A stretch of 9,278 nt of DNA from Syntrophales bacterium (GTDB taxonomy: Bacteria > Desulfobacterota > Syntrophia > Syntrophales > UBA5619), in contig JALNYO010000055.1 in the NCBI GenBank assembly GCA_023229765.1, positions 4,963 through 14,240 of the forward strand, read 5' to 3'. A program made the translations under genes and the position numbers. Below, piece by piece: positions 6,021 to 9,278 of this stretch. How positions within the stretch are numbered: position 1 is the first letter of the stretch; each line of letters begins with the position of its first letter. The notes under the pieces were generated by a model, which made no database searches, was not told the DNA's origin, and saw nothing but the letters and a program-made list of their open reading frames with translations.

Positions 6021-6178
6021 TTTTTTAATCCGACGAGCTAATTGCAAAACTCCCCATTCTTGTCATTCCCGCAACGATTCTGAGCGGGAATCTGGTTCTA
6101 ACTGCTTGAAAAACCATATTCCCGATAGAGACATTCGGGAATGACAAATGGTTTTGCAATTGCCTCCGACTTTTAAAA
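6021..6178. repeat. Repeat element copy 3 (long imperfect terminal inverted repeats)
   Basis: The left flank (about 6021-6050, ending AATTGCAAAAC at 6040-6050) mirrors the right flank (GTTTTGCAATT at 6151-6161 and on to 6178). Inside are TTGTCATTCCCG (6060-6071) and its complement (6136-6147). Each arm is a hairpin: ATTCCCGC (6065-6072) with GCGGGAAT (6084-6091), and ATTCCCGA (6118-6125) with TCGGGAAT (6135-6142). The core differs from copies 1 and 2. The right flank is shared with copy 2. It separates the dehydrogenase from the cleavage enzyme. Confidence 0.82.
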
Positions 6179-6193
6179 TATGGGTCATATTTT
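6175..6193. other. A+T-rich perfect hairpin after the dehydrogenase gene
   Basis: AAAATATG-GGT-CATATTTT has eight-base perfect arms and a three-base loop, ending 26 bases past the dehydrogenase stop. The stem is A+T-rich, so it is not a classic intrinsic terminator. It may be a weak terminator, a 3' end stabiliser, an operator, or the outermost part of repeat copy 3. Confidence 0.35.
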
Positions 6194-6219
6194 TGGTTCC
6201 GGCTCGTCCGGGTTAGGGA

Positions 6220-7116
6220 TTATCGTGATTGCCTGACCTCGACATTGAGCACTTCTTCCCAGACTTTCACCATCGCCCCCTTGCTTTCATCTCCTAATCC
6301 CTGATTCAAGGCCAACTGGTAGGTCGTGAGGGCCGCCTGGGTTACGGGTATCGGTATTTTATTGGCATTCATGATCTCCATGATGGATGACATATCCTTG
6401 TAGGCCTTCTTCATTGGATAGCCCTGTCCAAAGTCTCTTTTGAGAATCAGCGGTCCGAAGAAATTGAGCGCGAAGCTCTGGCCCGTCCCGCTTCCGGCAA
6501 CCTCAACGATTTTTTCGGCGTCGAGACCCATTTTTACGGCTAACGGCAAAAGTTCGGCGACAGCCGCGCAGGAGATATTGAAGAAGACATTGTTGATGAC
6601 CTTGGCAAGCTGTCCGCAACCGGCGCTTCCCATGTACTCGACATTCTTGCTGAAACTTTCCAGTACGGGCTTTACCTTGTCGAAAATGTCGCGGGAGCCT
6701 CCCGCCATGGTCGTCAACATTCCCTCCAAAGCTCTTTGCTCCATGCCGGATACGGGCGCATCAACGAAGTCTATTTTCGATTCCGCGAGGCGCTTCTGAA
6801 AATCCATGGTCGCCAGAGGATGGGTTGTTCCGCAATCGATCACGATCTGGCCGCCGGAAAGGCGAGACGCGAGGCCCGCCTCCCCCCAGAGCACTGTTCT
6901 GACAACTTCCGTATCGGGAAGAGAAAGGATGATCCAGTCCGCATATTCAGCAACAGCCTGTAAATCAGCAGCGGCGGTTGCTCCAGCTTCAACGAGGCGT
7001 TGCACTGCCTGTTTGTCAACATCGAAGACACGCAGGGGGAAACCTTTCCTGAGTATGTTCAAGGCCATGCCTCTGCCCATCGCCCCCAGCCCGATAAAAC
7101 CGATCTTCGGTTTCAT
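6220..7116 (-). CDS. NAD-dependent beta-hydroxyacid dehydrogenase (3-hydroxyisobutyrate dehydrogenase family)
   Basis: This 298-residue oxidoreductase has the full layout of the family, which includes 3-hydroxyisobutyrate dehydrogenase, tartronate semialdehyde reductase and 6-phosphogluconate-like enzymes. The Rossmann motif is GFIGLGAMGRGMA (6-18). The acidic FDVD at 31-34, ending the second strand, suggests NAD rather than NADP. DAPVSG (119-124) is the substrate-binding motif. Catalytic K172 lies in GCGQLAKVINN, with N175-N176 nearby. The C-terminal half is the all-helical domain, ending normally. A very strong Shine-Dalgarno site (GGAGGAG, eight bases before ATG) lies in the 32-base gap after the TRAP permease stop, so the two are almost certainly co-transcribed. 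Oxidation of a beta-hydroxyacid would supply the beta-keto acid for the BKACE enzyme. The reductive direction, on a semialdehyde, is equally possible. Confidence 0.88.
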   Translation of the reverse strand: MKPKIGFIGLGAMGRGMALNILRKGFPLRVFDVDKQAVQRLVEAGATAAADLQAVAEYADWIILSLPDTEVVRTVLWGEAGLASRLSGGQIVIDCGTTHPLATMDFQKRLAESKIDFVDAPVSGMEQRALEGMLTTMAGGSRDIFDKVKPVLESFSKNVEYMGSAGCGQLAKVINNVFFNISCAAVAELLPLAVKMGLDAEKIVEVAGSGTGQSFALNFFGPLILKRDFGQGYPMKKAYKDMSSIMEIMNANKIPIPVTQAALTTYQLALNQGLGDESKGAMVKVWEEVLNVEVRQSR

Positions 7117-7148
7117 GCCTCAAACTCCTCCAATCTTCATGCTCAGTA

Positions 7149-9020
7149 TTATGCGGTTTCTGCGCGCAATCGTTTTCTGGCTAGTATATTGGCTGCCAGT
7201 CCGATAAGCAAACAGCCCAGCCCCAGAATATCCGTCCTCATTTCAGGAATAATGACGAGAACCCCGCCACAGGCAAACAGCAAACGCTGCCACCAGCCGA
7301 GACGAGTCAGCAGGTAATCCGTCCACGCGGCTGCAACGGCGGTAACTCCGATCGCGGCAGTGATTGTCACTTCAAGTACTTCCAGAATCGGCGCCGATCC
7401 CAATAACGCAGAATTGTAAACAAAAGCGAAGGGGACGAGATAGGCGCTTATGGTAAGCCCTACGGCAGTCCAGCCGATCTTCGTGGGATTTTCACCGGCT
7501 ATTCCGCCTGCCGCAAACGCCGCCAAAGCTACGGGAGGGGTTATTGCGGAAAGGATTGCATAATAAAAGACAAACATATGGGCAGCCAGCGGAGCAACGC
7601 CCATATCTGTAAGAGCCGGCGCCGCCGTCACCGCAACAATAATGTATGAAGCGGTAGTGGGAACGCCCATCCCCATAATTGTCGAGGCAATCATGATAAA
7701 AATAAGGGCCAGAATCAGACTGCCTGCGGAAATCCCCATGATCAGTGAAAATAACTTGAAGCCAATGCCGGTCATCGTGATGCTTCCCACTACGAGTCCG
7801 GCCGCCGCGCAAGCGCCGGCTACGGTAATGACGTTTTTTCCCGTATCCAGACAGGCGCCCTTGAATTTATCCCAGGTAATGCGGGTCTTTGGATTGAAAG
7901 CAGTCACGATGAACGTTGCCACGATCGTGTAAAAAATTGCCTTGTTGATGGTGTATCTGACAACAACCATCAGAATGAGCAAAAGTATCAACGGTATCAG
8001 AAAATGTATTCCCTCTCGCAGAGTCTTGAAAAAAGGCGGTATATTTTCAGCGGAGAGCGGCCTCATATTGTATTTCAGTGCATGAAAGTGAACACCCACG
8101 AAAATGGACCAGTAATATAGGAGAGCCGGAATAACCGCAGCACCGAGGACTGTGACATACGAAACGCCCAGTATCTGAGCCATGATAAAGGCGGCAGCTC
8201 CCATAATGGGCGGCATGAGCTGTCCCCCGGTAGAGGCTGTTGCTTCCACCGCACCGGCAAAATGCCTCGGAAAACCCTGCTGAATCATCATGGGGATCGT
8301 AAAAGTCCCGGTTCCCACAACATTTGCCACGGCACTTCCCGAGATTGTCCCGAAAAGACTGCTTGCCACCACCGCCGTTTTAGCTGGTCCTCCGACAAAT
8401 CTGCCTGTCACTGAAAGCGCGAGCTTGAGCAAATATTCCCCCATGCCGCACTGACCGAGAAGCGATGACAAAAAAATGAACAGTACGATGTACTCTGCCG
8501 AAACACCCAACGGGGCGCCGAATATCCCTTCCAGAGACATTGCCATCTGTGACGCTACGCGGCCAAATCCATAGCCTCGATTGCCCAGTATCCCAGGGAT
8601 ATAGTTGCCGACAAGAGGGTAAATAACCGCGAGCGAAGAAATGATGACCAGGACATTTCCGGTAGCGCGCCTTGCCTGTTCCAGGACGAGGAAGATTATG
8701 ATCCAGCCGATAATGATATCAACCGTGGTCAGCATTCCCATACGGTAGAGAATATCCTCGTAAAAAATCGTTATGTAAAGACCAACGGCAAGCGACAATA
8801 AGGCGAGAGACCAATCAAGAAACGTTATTTTTTTGTCGGGGCGCTTTCGAAAAGGGATTGTTAAGAAAGAAAGCACCAGGACAAAGGTCAGATGGATGCC
8901 GCGTTGCAAAAATGCAGTGGGCATCGTAAATCCCGCCGTGATCGTATGAAAAAGCACCATGGCGATGCTGATTGCCAGGATGAGTTTGACGACAAGCGAT
9001 TTGTGCTTGAGATTATCCAT
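7149..9020 (-). CDS. TRAP transporter fused permease (4TM/12TM, TAXI-associated type)
   Basis: This inner-membrane protein combines the small (DctQ-like) and large (DctM-like) subunits of a TRAP transporter in one chain, the form that works with TAXI-type binding proteins. It drives carboxylate uptake by a Na or H gradient. From ATG at 9020 it has 623 residues. The first 130 or so hold about four membrane helices, followed by the large transport region. Signature motifs are SGSAVANVVGTGTFTIP (about 227-243), the segment with E259 and MPPIMG (269-274), MGMGVPTT (449-456) and ITPPVALAAFAAGGIAG (493-509). The C-terminal hundred residues form extra helices like the DUF3394 tail of this family. 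An in-frame ATG at 9056 would add 12 residues, but GGAAGGGA at 9031-9038 points to 9020. The binding protein lies upstream and the dehydrogenase downstream. Confidence 0.9.
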   Translation of the reverse strand: MDNLKHKSLVVKLILAISIAMVLFHTITAGFTMPTAFLQRGIHLTFVLVLSFLTIPFRKRPDKKITFLDWSLALLSLAVGLYITIFYEDILYRMGMLTTVDIIIGWIIIFLVLEQARRATGNVLVIISSLAVIYPLVGNYIPGILGNRGYGFGRVASQMAMSLEGIFGAPLGVSAEYIVLFIFLSSLLGQCGMGEYLLKLALSVTGRFVGGPAKTAVVASSLFGTISGSAVANVVGTGTFTIPMMIQQGFPRHFAGAVEATASTGGQLMPPIMGAAAFIMAQILGVSYVTVLGAAVIPALLYYWSIFVGVHFHALKYNMRPLSAENIPPFFKTLREGIHFLIPLILLLILMVVVRYTINKAIFYTIVATFIVTAFNPKTRITWDKFKGACLDTGKNVITVAGACAAAGLVVGSITMTGIGFKLFSLIMGISAGSLILALIFIMIASTIMGMGVPTTASYIIVAVTAAPALTDMGVAPLAAHMFVFYYAILSAITPPVALAAFAAGGIAGENPTKIGWTAVGLTISAYLVPFAFVYNSALLGSAPILEVLEVTITAAIGVTAVAAAWTDYLLTRLGWWQRLLFACGGVLVIIPEMRTDILGLGCLLIGLAANILARKRLRAETA

Positions 9021-9097
9021 AATATAGACATCCCTTCCTTGGTATTTCGAAAACATGGACGATTATGTCTCATGCCTCATTGCCTGATCATGCCGCA

Positions 9098-9130
9098 GGG
9101 ACCGGCCCTGAGAAGGATGCAGCCGGCCCC
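9098..9130 (-). other. Hairpin between binding-protein and permease genes
   Basis: On the minus strand GGGGCCGG (9123-9130) can pair with CCGGTCCC (9098-9105), with one G-U pair and a 17-base loop. It lies 17 bases after the binding-protein stop and no U-run follows. In binding-protein transporter operons such hairpins often protect the upstream message or partly terminate, giving more binding protein than permease. That role is inferred. Confidence 0.4.
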
Positions 9131-9147
9131 CTTTCTTAATACGCATT

Positions 9148-9278
9148 TCACTTCGGCATTAATCTTCCAGGAATGGCCACGCCTTTTTCCTTATAGTACT
9201 TGACTGCTCCCGGATGCAGGGGAGCCACCGCATATTTCATGGTATTTTCCGGGGTGGCCCAATCGGCCTTTTTATAAA
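9148..9278 (-). CDS. TAXI-family TRAP solute-binding protein, C-terminal 42 residues
   Basis: The minus strand from 9276 to the TGA at 9148-9150 encodes 42 residues ending APLHPGAVKYYKEKGVAIPG and then RLMPK. The pattern (A)PLHPGAxKYYKEKG with a final IPxxLxP is characteristic of the end of TAXI (TRAP-associated extracytoplasmic immunogenic) solute receptors. These are periplasmic proteins that deliver carboxylates or amino acids to the fused permease. The N-terminus, including the signal peptide and ligand pocket, lies outside the window, so substrate hints are unavailable. The permease gene begins 127 bases further on in the same direction, which is the usual order. Confidence 0.85.
   Translation of the reverse strand, partial: YKKADWATPENTMKYAVAPLHPGAVKYYKEKGVAIPGRLMPK

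Larger units (their letters stand above)
5790..6219. other. 430-base intergenic region between dehydrogenase and cleavage enzyme
   Basis: No gene is supported here. From right to left on the minus strand it holds a perfect hairpin just after the dehydrogenase stop (6175-6193), repeat element copy 3 (about 6021-6178), about 80 bases without visible signals, a 13-base palindrome (5927-5939) and the leader with the ribosome-binding site of the cleavage enzyme. No convincing sigma-70 or sigma-54 boxes were found, so it is unclear whether the cleavage enzyme is co-transcribed with the upstream genes. Confidence 0.6.

Noticed and set aside
5832..6039. Sigma-54 or sigma-70 promoter for the BKACE gene
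   Set aside because: Words such as TTGCAC, TTGGCA and TATTTA occur, but none has a partner at an acceptable distance, and no GG-N10-GC pair was found.
614..6147. CRISPR array from the repeated GTCATTCCCG words
   Set aside because: The copies are thousands of bases apart, are themselves inverted repeats, have no regular spacers and no cas genes nearby.
9021..9056. ATG at 9056 as permease start
   Set aside because: The extra 12 residues are polar and precede the membrane region, and the ribosome-binding site GGAAGGGA is placed for 9020; some uncertainty remains because the spacing is 10 bases.

Overview
All confident genes in this window lie on the minus strand, so the region reads from right (9278) to left (1). 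The gene set is EPS-associated MarR-like regulators, a WbpE-type sugar aminotransferase, a TAXI-type TRAP transporter with fused membrane subunits, a beta-keto acid cleavage enzyme and many GTCATTCCCG-type intergenic palindromes. It suggests a Gram-negative environmental bacterium, plausibly of the Desulfobacterota/Syntrophales kind. This placement is an inference from gene content; no phylogenetic marker is present.

Right part (about 9278-4977) is a putative organic-acid uptake and breakdown block. It holds the C-terminus of a TAXI-type solute-binding protein, a fused TRAP permease, a beta-hydroxyacid dehydrogenase and, after a 430-base gap holding a repeat element, a BKACE (DUF849) enzyme. 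The parts fit one route: import a carboxylate, oxidise a beta-hydroxyacid to a beta-keto acid, then cleave the beta-keto acid with acetyl-CoA to acetoacetate and a new acyl-CoA. The substrate cannot be read from the sequence.

Middle part (4890-3223) is a secreted multidomain protein with immunoglobulin-like and beta-sandwich regions and two C-terminal DUF5648-type repeats.

Left-middle part (3126-770) is a small envelope-polysaccharide block. Two closely related MarR-type EPS regulators flank a WbpE-like DegT-family aminotransferase. Both regulators have a near-consensus promoter in the same layout, with the same 66-base spacing from the -35 box to the start codon and a shared 13-base block just downstream of the -10 box.

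Far left (578 to beyond 1) is a type II toxin-antitoxin pair: a DUF2281 antitoxin and a VapC/FitB-like PIN toxin cut by the window edge.

Three repeat elements (about 590-742, 2468-2630 and 6021-6178) sit in the larger intergenic gaps. Each is framed by two hairpins with ATTCCCG/CGGGAAT stems (one arm of copies 1 and 2 starts TTTCCCG). The stems show compensatory changes, the central segment is inverted between copies 1 and 2, and the outer ends are exchanged in a modular way. These elements and the twin regulators are the least ordinary features here. I saw no RNA genes, CRISPR array, transposase or prophage genes.
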